From Chthoniobacteraceae bacterium (GTDB taxonomy: Bacteria; Verrucomicrobiota; Verrucomicrobiia; Chthoniobacterales; Chthoniobacteraceae), in the NCBI GenBank assembly GCA_947471505.1, contig CANIWM010000034.1, positions 1 through 55,351 on the forward strand: DNA of 55,351 nucleotides. Reading direction: 5' to 3'. The translations under genes and the position numbers were made by a program. The number at the start of each line of letters is the position of its first letter. Position 1 is the first letter of the stretch. A model generated the notes under the pieces. The model worked only from the letters and a program-made list of their open reading frames with translations, ran no database searches and was not told the origin of the DNA. Shown piece by piece: positions 1 through 8,518 of this stretch.

Positions 1-113
1 CAAAGGCTTGACCCTGTACGGAACTCACCAAAAACGACGGCTTTAACCCGATTTCGCCCAAAAAACACCACCCGGAACGCTCAACGAGGCGTCTCATCGC
101 AATCGCGCCAGAA

Positions 114-296
114 TCACGCCGCTTTATTCAGGCATTCCTTAGAGAGGAAGCCTTTCATCACCGGAATCCCCATGGATGCCGAAAATCCGGCACCTAGTAA
201 GAAGACGGTTTTTCCCGGTAATCGCCGGTATGGCCCGTCGAGTATCTGTCGCGGTAGATCTGCCAGCGAGACGGCTGTGCTTTTGGTATTGTTCAT
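114..296 (-). pseudogene. Truncated SIR2-like protein remnant
   Basis: A 60-codon reading frame whose residues 31-47 contain VFLLGAGFSASMGIP, the glycine-rich NAD-binding signature that opens SIR2-like domains (as in sirtuins and the SIR2 effector domains of phage-defence proteins). Family members run for 250 residues or more after this motif. Here a TGA stops the frame 13 codons later and the other two frames also hit stops near 114-130, so the gene is cut just after its nucleotide-binding loop. No ribosome-binding site is evident before the ATG. A separate short open frame continues leftward from about position 97 to the window edge, but it is too short to assign. The motif is seen directly; that this is a decayed defence or NADase gene is inference. 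It could also be a chance preserved fragment. Confidence 0.5.
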
Positions 297-497
297 GGGA
301 AGTAGAAGGTGCCGTGCTTATTTCACGTTTCGGGGCGGAGGAGCAAGGAATTTCCGGAACGATGCCGCGTGAACCCGGGTGGCATCTCGGAGGAACATTA
401 GAACAACACTCCCGCGCTTGGGAGTATCAAAAAGAACCTCGTTGTGCTTTGCGCTGCGGAGCCTCGCGCTTTGCGTGGGCAGGGTTGCCTGCTCGGT
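297..497. other. Intergenic region with hairpin
   Basis: No convincing gene. Positions 408-425 form a perfect six-base-pair hairpin (ACTCCC, six-base loop, GGGAGT). Read on the minus strand it lies about 75 bases after the stop of the 498-956 gene and could act as a weak terminator, but no clear T-run follows. Confidence 0.35.
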
Positions 498-956
498 TCA
501 GAGAGGTGAGGTTTGGGCGTTGAGAGTCGCGAAGTCTTTCTCGGAAATGATGCGGGCGGAGAAGTCGCTCAGCCCGATAATCCTGTCCCCTTTATACGCC
601 TCGGGTGAGGCGAGGATGATTCGTGGCTCGGTGTCACCTTCTTTGAAATGCTCTGGGTAATAGAGCCAATCCATGCGCTGCTTTGTCGTCGGTGAGGTGA
701 ACTTTGAAATCTGCGCCCAACCGGCTTTGTCCACGTATCTTTGGGAGCCGTTGGCGGCCAGTTCATCGAGAGTTTTCGGCAGGTGGTCTTCGTCTCGGAG
801 ATAGAGTTGCAGGGCATTTTCCACCTGTTTGAGGTCGTTTAGTCTCTGTGTGAGTATGCCCTTCCTCGCGCTGTGGTGGACTATGGGCATGGTGAGTACC
901 CAAAAAAGCATGATGCCGGCGGAGATCGCGAGTAGGGCTTTCCATCGTATTTTCAT
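498..956 (-). CDS. Membrane-anchored prepilin-like protein
   Basis: A 152-residue protein with a short basic N-terminus (MKIRWK), one hydrophobic segment at about residues 7-27, and then a soluble domain. Residues 38-66 (QRLNDLKQVENALQLYLRD) resemble the long helix and the region after it in type II secretion/type IV pseudopilins, where a stretch of this sort is followed by a small beta-rich head. A canonical prepilin cleavage site (G followed by FTLIE) is not present, so it is probably a membrane-anchored protein of similar shape rather than a processed pilin. It begins 18 bases after the stop of the secreted protein gene upstream (975-2963), so the two are probably co-transcribed. Function is not known. 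Confidence 0.6.
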   Translation of the reverse strand: MKIRWKALLAISAGIMLFWVLTMPIVHHSARKGILTQRLNDLKQVENALQLYLRDEDHLPKTLDELAANGSQRYVDKAGWAQISKFTSPTTKQRMDWLYYPEHFKEGDTEPRIILASPEAYKGDRIIGLSDFSARIISEKDFATLNAQTSPL

Positions 957-974
957 GGTCGTGGGTGTGTTTGA

Positions 975-2963
975 TCACGGCATCTCTAGCAGCACAGCCC
1001 AAGTCGCGGTGGTCGTGGCATTGGGAGTGAGGATGAGGTGTGTGGGTTCGGTTTTTACGGCGACGATTTCATCGGTCGCTCCGCGGATGGAGTTTTGGAG
1101 CATCCGGGCGATCCATGGTTTTTGGGCGCGGGCTTCGCCGACTTCGATGGTGAGTTCGCCTACTGGGGTGGGCTTTCCAGCGCGCCGGTCGGTGGTGGCG
1201 ATGTAGATGATGAGGAGGCGGTTGTCGCCTGCGCTGATGCGGTAGAGCGTGCCGGAGTCGCGGGCTTCCATGCCAAATTGCAGTGCTCCACTCATGGTTT
1301 CACCGAGCTGCGTCATGAGGGATACGCAGTCGTCGCTTGCTCGTTGGCGGCCTACGAAATCCCAGATGAGGCGGGCTTGTTGGGCGTCGAGATCGTTGAC
1401 GGCGACCCATTCGTAGAAGTGGGCGATGCTGCTGAGGATATGGCTAGGGCTGCGCCCGATGGAGCCGAATTCGTTGGTAATCCAGAGCCCTTTGATTTGC
1501 TTTCCGTATGTGCTCCACAGGCCTTGGAGGGCCTTGGTATCGGGGGCGTCGGCGAAGGGGTGGCTGACGGTAAGGTAGTCAACGAGGTCGATGACGCGTT
1601 TGCCTTTGAGCGTCGGCGCGAGCTCACCTGTGATGACGTGATCGAGGACGCTGCGGAACCATTCACGGTTGGCATCGACGCCGACACGCGCGCAACTTCC
1701 AACGACGACAGGGATGCGGCGCTCGTCGCCGAAGACATCCGTGGAAGCGCGTCGGACGGCCTCCACGGCGGGCGCGAAATAGTTCTCCGCGTAGGCTGTC
1801 GCATCGGCGGGATTGTTTGCGCCACGCGCGACGCTGGTGCCGTGGCGTAGTGTGACTTGGAGCGAGCGGACGTCGGCGCTGGTGCCGAGGGCTCGCGAGT
1901 TGATGTCGTCGCCCCACTGGAAGAATAGGCGGTTTTCCGCGCCTGTATTCGCGCCGTAGGCGAGCTTGAGTAGCGCCCATATTTGGTCCTGCTGAATCTT
2001 GCCGAGCATGGATTGCCACGGGGCGACGTAGAGGGCTTGGAGGTCGTTCTGGATGATGATGGGGACGTTCCTATCGAGCCCGAGGGACGCACGCTTTTGG
2101 TAGTCACGGAACCAGGCAAGGTCCATCTCCACGGGGGCTTTATTAAATGGGCCGTTCATCCGCTGGCTGGCGAGTTGGGGCTTGAGGGGTAGGCCGTTTG
2201 CGGGGCCATCGAACTGCCGCACGGTCTTCCACGGGCCTGGCGCAGTCTCGCTGTGGACGCCGAAGTAGTGCTGCCAGTCGCCGCGTAGAGGCGTCATTTT
2301 CGTGTCGGTAAAATCGACCGCGAGTCTTGCGGTCGCGATCACTTTCAGCGGAACGGCGAAATGCTTAGGCGGGGTTTTGGTGATGGCGGGCTTCGCGGGC
2401 TCGCCGCCGAGGAGGATGTCCTCAAAAGTTGCGTGACCTCGCTCGACGAAGAGGCTCGGCGTGATGGTGCCTTCTTCGAAGACGACCGGCAGTTCTGCGA
2501 TCTGCGCGCCGCTGGAGAGCAATCTCATCGTGTCTGTAGTGAATTGTAGCACTAGTTCCACGGGCTTTTCTAGCGCCCCGGCGGGAAGCGTCGCGATGGT
2601 GCGTCCCCGCCCGTTGGTGATTGTTCCGGAGGCAGCGTCGAGTTGCAGGCGGACAAGATCGCCTTTCGCATCGCGCAGTCCGGCCAGCCACAGTCCGGCC
2701 TTCGCTGCGCCGCCGTTTACGGTGATGCGGAGCGACAGCCAGCGACCTTTCAGCGGGATCCCTGCGGAGGCTGCATACTCTGAAAGCGTTTCTTTAGCCG
2801 TGGCCTCTACGCCGCTTGCCGCAGCGGTCCATACGCCGCTTTGCTTGCGCCATGCGAAGTCGGGCGCGAGCAGTAGTCGCGCATGGCTCTTCGGTTCCTC
2901 CTGCGAGTGCAGTGGTGATAAAAGTGCAGCGAACGCGAAGACAAGTGCGGCGACGGATTTCAT
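975..2963 (-). CDS. Secreted hypothetical protein, possible glycosidase fold
   Basis: The ATG at 2963 is preferred because it places a clean signal peptide (MKSVAALVFAFAALLSPLHS) at the N-terminus; 13 further codons upstream are open but would bury it. The mature protein is about 640 residues. The first 200 look like a beta-rich domain that measures weak similarity to laminin-G/concanavalin modules (GLWLAGLRDAKGD, FEDILLGG). The second half (from about residue 270) has a pattern of strand-helix alternation with acidic motifs (WGDDINSRALG, GLWITNEFG) as in TIM-barrel glycoside hydrolases that act on polysaccharide outside the cell. No specific family could be named. It is divergent from the TraB-like gene with a gap of only 91 bases and probably heads a two-gene operon. 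Confidence 0.6.
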   Translation of the reverse strand: MKSVAALVFAFAALLSPLHSQEEPKSHARLLLAPDFAWRKQSGVWTAAASGVEATAKETLSEYAASAGIPLKGRWLSLRITVNGGAAKAGLWLAGLRDAKGDLVRLQLDAASGTITNGRGRTIATLPAGALEKPVELVLQFTTDTMRLLSSGAQIAELPVVFEEGTITPSLFVERGHATFEDILLGGEPAKPAITKTPPKHFAVPLKVIATARLAVDFTDTKMTPLRGDWQHYFGVHSETAPGPWKTVRQFDGPANGLPLKPQLASQRMNGPFNKAPVEMDLAWFRDYQKRASLGLDRNVPIIIQNDLQALYVAPWQSMLGKIQQDQIWALLKLAYGANTGAENRLFFQWGDDINSRALGTSADVRSLQVTLRHGTSVARGANNPADATAYAENYFAPAVEAVRRASTDVFGDERRIPVVVGSCARVGVDANREWFRSVLDHVITGELAPTLKGKRVIDLVDYLTVSHPFADAPDTKALQGLWSTYGKQIKGLWITNEFGSIGRSPSHILSSIAHFYEWVAVNDLDAQQARLIWDFVGRQRASDDCVSLMTQLGETMSGALQFGMEARDSGTLYRISAGDNRLLIIYIATTDRRAGKPTPVGELTIEVGEARAQKPWIARMLQNSIRGATDEIVAVKTEPTHLILTPNATTTATWAVLLEMP

Positions 2964-3054
2964 ATGGGCGCGAGTGAACCAGCAATCCACCGCAGCCGCC
3001 AAAGGAATCTTGTCTTCTAGTCACACGGCCCGCGCCGTGCTATTCCCCACCGCC

Positions 3055-3933
3055 ATGAGCCGCATTTATTTTCTCGCTATCGCCTTTCTCGTCGTCGTTT
3101 TGCAGCCGACTTCCGCTGCCGAGATGAAAAAAGACTACGTTCGCTACGTCGGTGACGACAAGGCGGGCAAGCTCGATACCGTCGTCGTCTCGATGAAGAA
3201 AGGCGACATCAAGCTCGACCTCATCGGCGCAGTCCATATCGCCGATAAGAGCTACTACAGCGCACTCAGCGGCCTTTTCAAAGGGTACGACTCTCTCCTT
3301 TTCGAACTTGTCGATGGTCAACGCCTCAAAGAGGAGACGGAAGGCAAAAAAACGGAGCCTTCTGACAAGGAGGCCGATCCCGCTTTCGCCATCCTCCGTG
3401 GCATGATGACGAACCTCGCGAGCTACTTCAAATTCCAGTATCAGACCGAAGGCATCGACTACCACAGCGCCAACTTCGTCCACGCCGACGTGAGCTTTGA
3501 GGAGTTCGAGCGCCTGCAAGCGGAGAAACACGAGACTTTCTTCACGCTCTTCCAAAAAGCCATGCGCGCGCAGTTGGCCATCGGCACGGACAAAAATGCG
3601 GAGCCCAAAGGCGGCCAACTCCTCCTCGCACTCCTCGGAGATTCCAGCGGCCTCAAAGTCGTCATGGCCCGCAGCCTCGCCAGCGCCGATGCCCTCCTGA
3701 ACGCCATCGAAGGCGAAGACGGCACCGCCATTTTGTCCGAGCGCAACAAGGTCGCACTCCGCGTCCTCGAACAACAAGTCGCCGCTGGCAAAAAGAACCT
3801 CGGCATCTTTTACGGTGCCGCCCATCTCCCCGATATGGAGGATCGCCTCATCAAAATGGGCTACGAAAGAACCGGGGAAAAATGGATGACCGCTTGGGAC
3901 ATCCAGCCCCGCGTCCAGTCGGCAGCGAAGTAG
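3055..3933 (+). CDS. TraB/PrgY/GumN-family protein
   Basis: A 292-residue protein with a signal peptide (MSRIYFLAIAFLVVVLQPTSA). After it come the marks of the TraB/GumN (Tiki-like) superfamily: a first GxxH motif (LIGAVHIADKSYY), an acidic run following a hydrophobic strand (SLLFELVDG), and a second C-terminal motif, GIFYGAAHLPDME. The paired GxxH motifs and an acidic residue form the presumed metal site in the family, whose members are membrane or exported putative metalloproteases. Here the protein is predicted to be periplasmic or lipid-free exported. The frame is open far upstream, but the ATG at 3055 is the one that gives a signal peptide. The next gene starts 72 bases later. Substrate unknown. 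Confidence 0.8.
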   Translation: MSRIYFLAIAFLVVVLQPTSAAEMKKDYVRYVGDDKAGKLDTVVVSMKKGDIKLDLIGAVHIADKSYYSALSGLFKGYDSLLFELVDGQRLKEETEGKKTEPSDKEADPAFAILRGMMTNLASYFKFQYQTEGIDYHSANFVHADVSFEEFERLQAEKHETFFTLFQKAMRAQLAIGTDKNAEPKGGQLLLALLGDSSGLKVVMARSLASADALLNAIEGEDGTAILSERNKVALRVLEQQVAAGKKNLGIFYGAAHLPDMEDRLIKMGYERTGEKWMTAWDIQPRVQSAAK

Positions 3934-3941
3934 CGTTCGCT

Positions 3942-3962
3942 TTTTCCTTCGCCGCAGGAAAA
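3942..3962 (+). terminator. Possible hairpin after TraB-like gene
   Basis: TTTTCCT at 3942-3948 and AGGAAAA at 3956-3962 can pair across a seven-base loop just after the TraB-like stop codon. The stem is A/T-rich at its base and no separate T-run follows, so termination is only a possibility. Confidence 0.25.
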
Positions 3963-4005
3963 TCGCTTTCCTATTCCAAGAAACACGGGAACGCTTCGCG
4001 CCGTC

Positions 4006-4659
4006 ATGAAAAAATTCCTACTCATCGCCCCCGTTCTACTCACCGTCATCGCGGCACGCGCCGACGTCGTCATCACTCAGAAAATGGAGAGCGCCATGAT
4101 GAATGGCGAGATGGTGATGAAAATCAAAGGCGACAAAGGTCGCGTGGACATGCCAAACAGCCCAGCCGGAGCCGTCTCAATGATTATTGACGGCGCTTCG
4201 GGCGAAGTCTCCACCGTGATTCATAGCCAGAAGATGGTAATGAAAATGGGCGGCGATCAGCTCAAAGCCGCTGTCGAGCAAGCCAAGAAAACCGCTGCTG
4301 CCACGCCTTCGGAAAAGCCGAAAGCAACGGGCAAGATGGAGAAGATTGGCGAATGGGACACGGAGATCTATGACGCCAATATGGGCGGACAGACCGCGAA
4401 AATCTGGGTGGCAAAGAACTTCCCCAACGCTGAGAAATTGAAGGCGGAGATGCTGAAGATTTCCAAGGCGATGGGCCAAGGTGGGATGGATGCAGCTTCG
4501 GCGGATGTCCCCGGAATGCCCGTGAAGACGGAAATCACGACGGCGATTGGCAAGATGACGACGACCATCATCAAAGCGGTCGAGCAAGCCGTGGACGCGA
4601 AGGATTTTGAAGTGCCGAAGGACTACAAGGAGATGAGCGTGCCTCAGCTCCCGAAATAA
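4006..4659 (+). CDS. DUF4412-type secreted protein
   Basis: A 217-residue protein with a signal peptide (MKKFLLIAPVLLTVIAARA). The mature part is rich in Met and Lys, and has the layout of the DUF4412 family: an opening strand that describes a parameter like MVMKIKGDKGRVDM, a stretch such as GEVSTVIHSQKMVMKM, a charged linker with Ala/Lys/Pro, and a conserved turn (GEWDTEIYDANMGG) before IWVAKNFP. Proteins of this family are exported and of unknown role; their fold is thought to be like that of LolA-type lipid-binding domains. It starts 72 bases after the TraB-like gene and ends four bases before the possible GTG of maf, so the three may form one transcription unit. The hairpin at 4688-4712 may end or attenuate it. 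Confidence 0.75.
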   Translation: MKKFLLIAPVLLTVIAARADVVITQKMESAMMNGEMVMKIKGDKGRVDMPNSPAGAVSMIIDGASGEVSTVIHSQKMVMKMGGDQLKAAVEQAKKTAAATPSEKPKATGKMEKIGEWDTEIYDANMGGQTAKIWVAKNFPNAEKLKAEMLKISKAMGQGGMDAASADVPGMPVKTEITTAIGKMTTTIIKAVEQAVDAKDFEVPKDYKEMSVPQLPK

Positions 4660-4663
4660 CGGC

Positions 4664-5269
4664 GTGGCAGGAGAAAACAATCACAGCAAGGCCGGGCCGA
4701 GCGCCCGGCCTTTGCTCGTACTGGCATCCACTTCCCCGCGCCGCCGCTCGCTGCTCGCGGAACACGGCTACCACTTTGAAGTCGTCGCGCCCGACGGTGT
4801 GGAGGAGATCGCGCCGCCCGACCTTTCGCCGGGCGAGACGGTCCTCGCGAATGCTCGTGCGAAGGCCCGCGCCGTAGTGCGGCCCGACGCCACGGTGCTC
4901 GGCGTGGATACGGAGGTTTTCTTTGAAGGCCGAGTGCTCGGGAAGCCACGCGATATGGAGGACGCGTTCGCCATGCTCTCGCGGCTGAATGGGCGGACGC
5001 ATGAGGTTTACTCGGGCTGCTGGCTCGTGGCGACGAGCGACGAGCGTGGGTTTGTGGAGGTGACGCGCGTTCACTTTCACCACCGGAGCGATGACGCATT
5101 GCGCGCTTACCTCACCCGCATCGGCCCGCTGGATAAAGCAGGGGCCTACGCCGCGCAGAACGACGACGGAGAGATGATCGCCCGCGTGGAAGGCAGCTTT
5201 ACCAATGTGATCGGGCTGCCGATGGAGGCGCTGGCGCGTGAGTGCGCCAAAATGACGAGTGCCGAATGA
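4664..5269 (+). CDS. maf: Maf-family nucleoside triphosphate pyrophosphatase
   Basis: Hydrolyses non-canonical or modified nucleoside triphosphates to monophosphates in the cytosol (house-cleaning). The family's substrate loop ASTSPRRRSLL is at residues 21-31, followed by the acidic catalytic motif (GVDTEVFFEGRVLGKPRD) and RTHEVYSGCWLV, ending with YAAQNDDGEMIARVEGSFTNVIGLP, all in the usual order. With the GTG at 4664 the protein has 201 residues. A TTG at 4712 (then LVLASTSPRR) would give 185 residues, nearer the usual N-terminus, and would leave the strong hairpin at 4688-4712 outside the gene; I consider that start at least as likely. Its last six codons and stop lie inside the left arm of a palindromic element. 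Confidence 0.92.
   Translation: MAGENNHSKAGPSARPLLVLASTSPRRRSLLAEHGYHFEVVAPDGVEEIAPPDLSPGETVLANARAKARAVVRPDATVLGVDTEVFFEGRVLGKPRDMEDAFAMLSRLNGRTHEVYSGCWLVATSDERGFVEVTRVHFHHRSDDALRAYLTRIGPLDKAGAYAAQNDDGEMIARVEGSFTNVIGLPMEALARECAKMTSAE
4688..4712 (+). terminator. GC-rich hairpin, possible terminator before maf
   Basis: AAGGCCGGGC (4688-4697) pairs perfectly with GCCCGGCCTT (4703-4712) across a five-base loop. This is the form of an intrinsic terminator following the DUF4412 gene, though the T-run is only three bases (TTT at 4711-4713). It lies inside the first 17 codons of maf if the GTG at 4664 is used. Confidence 0.5.
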
Positions 5270-5307
5270 CAAACCGGCGAAACTTCGTCATTCGTCATTC
5301 GTCATTC
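5251..5307. repeat. Palindromic element with tandem GTCATTC words (copy A)
   Basis: The left arm (5251-5270) and the reverse complement of 5287-5306 match at 18 of 20 positions, with a loop of 16 bases. The right arm is three perfect copies of the seven-base word GTCATTC (5287-5307). The left arm overlaps the last codons and stop of maf. The same word forms the arm of copy B before mutL. Confidence 0.8.
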
Positions 5308-5362
5308 CCCCACCGCCTACGTGCTCGACACTGCTGCAAATCATGGCAATTTCCCCCACCGA

Positions 5363-8300
5363 ATGTTTATGCGAATTCCTATCCTGAGCGCGCTGTTTCT
5401 GCCTGTAGTGGCCGTCGCCGACGACGCCACCTTTTTCCGCGAAAAAGTGCGCCCGATTTTGGCCGACCATTGCTTCAAGTGCCACAGCCACGAAGCCAGC
5501 AAAAGCAAGGGCGGGCTCGTGATGGATTCGCGCGAGGGGATGCTGGCAGGCGGCGATACGGAGCCTGCGATGGTGCCGGGGAAACCGGAGGAATCGCTGT
5601 TCATCAAAGCCATTTCGTATGCAGACAAAGACCTCCAGATGCCGCCCAACAAAGGCGAGACGAAGAAGCTCACCGATGCGCAAATCGCGACGCTGACGGA
5701 GTGGGTGAAGCTCGGCGCACCGTGGCCGTCCGAGGGCAAGGGCGAGAAAATGACGGCGCGCAAGAAAGGCGGAATCACGGACGAAGACCGGAAGTGGTGG
5801 GCCATTCAGCCCGTGGCAAAAGTGGAGCCGCCCAAAGGCGCGAGGCATCCGGTAGATGCGTTTCTTTTGGCAAAGATGGACGGGCTCTCGCCTGCAAAGC
5901 CCGCTGCACCGGAGCGGCTGGTAAGGCGCATTTATATGGACCTCGTGGGGCTGCCGCCGACTGCGCGGGAAAGCGATGCGTTTGTGAAAGCGGCGCGCGA
6001 AAACAGCCCGGCGGCGGTGGCCGAGTTGGTGGACCGCTTGCTCGCTTCGCCGCAGTATGGGGAACGCTGGGCGCGCTCCTGGCTCGACCTCGTGCGCTAC
6101 GCCGAATCCGACGGCTACAAGCTCGACGAGTATCGCCCAGCTTCGTGGCGCTACCGCGACTACGTGGTGCAATCGCTGAACGCGGATTTGCCTTACGACC
6201 GCTTCGTGCAAGAGCAACTCGCCGCAGACGAGTTGTGGCCCGGCGACCCTCGGGCGCTGGCGGCGACGGGCTATCTGCGCGCGGGCATTTACGAATACAA
6301 CAACCGCGATGTGGAGGGGCAGCGCGACAGTATCGTGAACGAGCTTACCGACGTAACGGGCGATGTGTTCATGGGCCTCGGCGTCCAATGCGCGCGCTGT
6401 CACGACCACAAGTTCGACGCGATCTTGCAGCGCGATTACTTCCGGCTGCGCGCCTTTTTCGAGCCGCTGCTGTGGCGCGAGGATGTCCCCGGCGCGACCG
6501 CGCAAGAGCAGGCGACCTACGCAAGCACGATGAAGTTGTGGGAGGAAAAGACGGCATCCATCCGCGAGCGCATGGCCCCGCTGGAAGCGAAGGCGCGGGA
6601 GACCGGACGGAAGAAAGCAGCCATCGCGTTTCCGCCCGAGACGCAGGAGATTTTGGCGAAGCCGATGGAGTCCCTCACGCCCGCAGAACGTCCGCTTTAC
6701 GACCTCGCGTTCCGACAGGTTCAGTATGAGTGGGACCGAATGCTCACGCACTTGAAAGGCGCGGAGAAGGACCAACTCATCAAGCTCCAGAAAGAACTCT
6801 CCGCGTTCGACGCCGAGAAGCCCACGCCTTTGCCCGTGCTGCTCTCCGTCTCGGATGTCGGCCCCGTCGCACCGCCCACGCGCATCCCGAAAAAGGACGG
6901 CGAAGTCGAGCCCGGCTTCCTCACGATCCTCTCACCGCAGCCCGCCGTTATCCCTCCCTTGGCAAACTCCACGGGCCGCCGCGCCGCCCTCGCGAAATGG
7001 CTCACCGACCCGGCGAACCCACTCACCGCCCGCGTCATGGTCAACCGCGTCTGGCAGTCGCACTTCGGGCGCGGGCTCGTGGTGAATGCGAGCGACTTTG
7101 GCAAACTCACCGAGCCGCCCATCCACGGCGCACTACTCGACTGGCTCACGCGCAACTTCGTGGAGAACGGCTGGTCGCTCAAGAAGCTCCATCGCGTGAT
7201 GATGACGAGCGCCGCTTACGCACAATCCAGCGACGGCGACACCACGCGCGACCCGGAGAACAAGTTCCACGCACGCCAGCCGAGCCGCCGCCTCGACGCC
7301 GAGCAAGTGCGCGACGCCATCCTCGCCACCACCGGCGAACTCGACCTCCAGCCCGGCGGCCCCAGCATCGGCCCCGACAAACCGCGCCGCACCATCTACA
7401 CCAAAGTCCTCCGCAACACCCGCGACCCACTGCTCGAAGTCTTCGACGTGCCCGAGGGCTTCCAGAGCACCGCGCTGCGCAACTCCACCACCACCAGCAC
7501 GCAAGCGCTCACCCTCTTCAACGGCGCATGGACGCTTGCCCGCGCGAAAGCTCTCGCCGCTCGCGTTTCCAAAGAAAGCTCCGCCGACCTCGCTGAGCGC
7601 GCCATGCGCCTCGCCTGGAATCGCGAGCCCACCGCCGCCGAAGCCGAAGCCGCCCGCGCCTTTTTAGAAAAAGAAACGCGCCTCATCGAAGCCCGCCCGC
7701 CCGAGATGAAACCCCTCGCGCTCACCACCGAGAAAATGCCCTTCCGCGAGGGCAAAGGCGTCGTCCTTTCCCCCACGGGAGTGGACCGCCTCTTCATGCG
7801 CGCATCGCCCGGTTTCCCCGATGGCGACTTCACTCTGGAGGCATTCGTCGTCCTCCGCTCGCTCTACGAAAACGCCGAAGTCCGCACTATCGCCTCGCAT
7901 TGGTCCGGCGATAAAAAGCAGCCCGGCTGGGCGTTCGGCATCACGGGCCGCCAATCACGTTACAAGCCGCAGACGCTCGTCCTTTTGCTCAACGGCGAAG
8001 GCTCCCCCGAGAAAGAAGCCGAGCCCGTCTTTAGCGGGATGCACCTCGAAGTCGGCAAACCCTACTACGTCGCCGTCTCCGTCAAGCTCGCCGAGCTGGC
8101 CGAAGGCGTCACCTTCTACTCCAAAGACCTCTCGAACGACGACCTGCCTCTCCAAGTCGCCGCCATCCCGCACCTCACACGCGGCGGCATCCGTGGCCCC
8201 GGCGACTTCGTCCTCGGCGCGCGCGGCACACAAAAAAGCAGCGTGTGGGACGGCATCATAGACGACGTCCGCCTCTCCCGCACCGCTCTCCCCGCCGAGG

Positions 8301-8515
8301 CCCTCATGCTCAACAGCGCCCAGCCCATCAGCGACGCCACCGTGGGCTACTGGAAGTTTGAAACCAGCAGCGGCCTCTACAAAGACAGCTCCCCCAAAGG
8401 CCACGACATCGAAGCCAAAATCGTCCAATCCAAACCCGCCGACCCCGCCGCCGCCGCCTTCGTGGATTTCTGCCACATCCTCTTAAATTCGAACGAGTTT
8501 CTGTATCTCGATTGA
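5363..8515 (+). CDS. Secreted c-type cytochrome/DUF1549/DUF1553 protein with LamG-like C-terminus
   Basis: About 1,050 residues from the ATG at 5363, chosen because a signal peptide (MFMRIPILSALFLPVVAVA) follows. Residues 22-115 form a Planctomycete-type cytochrome c domain with a heme motif CFKCH at 37-41. Then comes DUF1549, with the typical second motif CARCHDHKFDAI, and DUF1553 (NPLTARVMVNRVWQSHFG, LKKLHRVMMTSAAY, RRLDAEQVRDAILATTG). The C-terminal third (from about residue 790) looks like a laminin-G/concanavalin domain (FTLEAFVVLRSL, WDGIIDDVRLSRTAL), which ends with a short tail FVDFCHILLNSNEFLYLD that belongs to DUF1553, so the LamG domain is inserted in or before the end of DUF1553. 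Such proteins are exported, abundant in Planctomycetes and Verrucomicrobia, and thought to take part in polysaccharide degradation. The usual partner gene, DUF1501, is missing. Confidence 0.9.
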   Translation: MFMRIPILSALFLPVVAVADDATFFREKVRPILADHCFKCHSHEASKSKGGLVMDSREGMLAGGDTEPAMVPGKPEESLFIKAISYADKDLQMPPNKGETKKLTDAQIATLTEWVKLGAPWPSEGKGEKMTARKKGGITDEDRKWWAIQPVAKVEPPKGARHPVDAFLLAKMDGLSPAKPAAPERLVRRIYMDLVGLPPTARESDAFVKAARENSPAAVAELVDRLLASPQYGERWARSWLDLVRYAESDGYKLDEYRPASWRYRDYVVQSLNADLPYDRFVQEQLAADELWPGDPRALAATGYLRAGIYEYNNRDVEGQRDSIVNELTDVTGDVFMGLGVQCARCHDHKFDAILQRDYFRLRAFFEPLLWREDVPGATAQEQATYASTMKLWEEKTASIRERMAPLEAKARETGRKKAAIAFPPETQEILAKPMESLTPAERPLYDLAFRQVQYEWDRMLTHLKGAEKDQLIKLQKELSAFDAEKPTPLPVLLSVSDVGPVAPPTRIPKKDGEVEPGFLTILSPQPAVIPPLANSTGRRAALAKWLTDPANPLTARVMVNRVWQSHFGRGLVVNASDFGKLTEPPIHGALLDWLTRNFVENGWSLKKLHRVMMTSAAYAQSSDGDTTRDPENKFHARQPSRRLDAEQVRDAILATTGELDLQPGGPSIGPDKPRRTIYTKVLRNTRDPLLEVFDVPEGFQSTALRNSTTTSTQALTLFNGAWTLARAKALAARVSKESSADLAERAMRLAWNREPTAAEAEAARAFLEKETRLIEARPPEMKPLALTTEKMPFREGKGVVLSPTGVDRLFMRASPGFPDGDFTLEAFVVLRSLYENAEVRTIASHWSGDKKQPGWAFGITGRQSRYKPQTLVLLLNGEGSPEKEAEPVFSGMHLEVGKPYYVAVSVKLAELAEGVTFYSKDLSNDDLPLQVAAIPHLTRGGIRGPGDFVLGARGTQKSSVWDGIIDDVRLSRTALPAEALMLNSAQPISDATVGYWKFETSSGLYKDSSPKGHDIEAKIVQSKPADPAAAAFVDFCHILLNSNEFLYLD

Positions 8516-8518
8516 GCC

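Noticed and set aside
5288-6775. Long minus-strand frame of 495 codons under the cytochrome/DUF1549 gene
   Set aside because: It is antisense to a well-supported gene; its C-terminus (GGMTNDE) is only the translated palindromic repeat.
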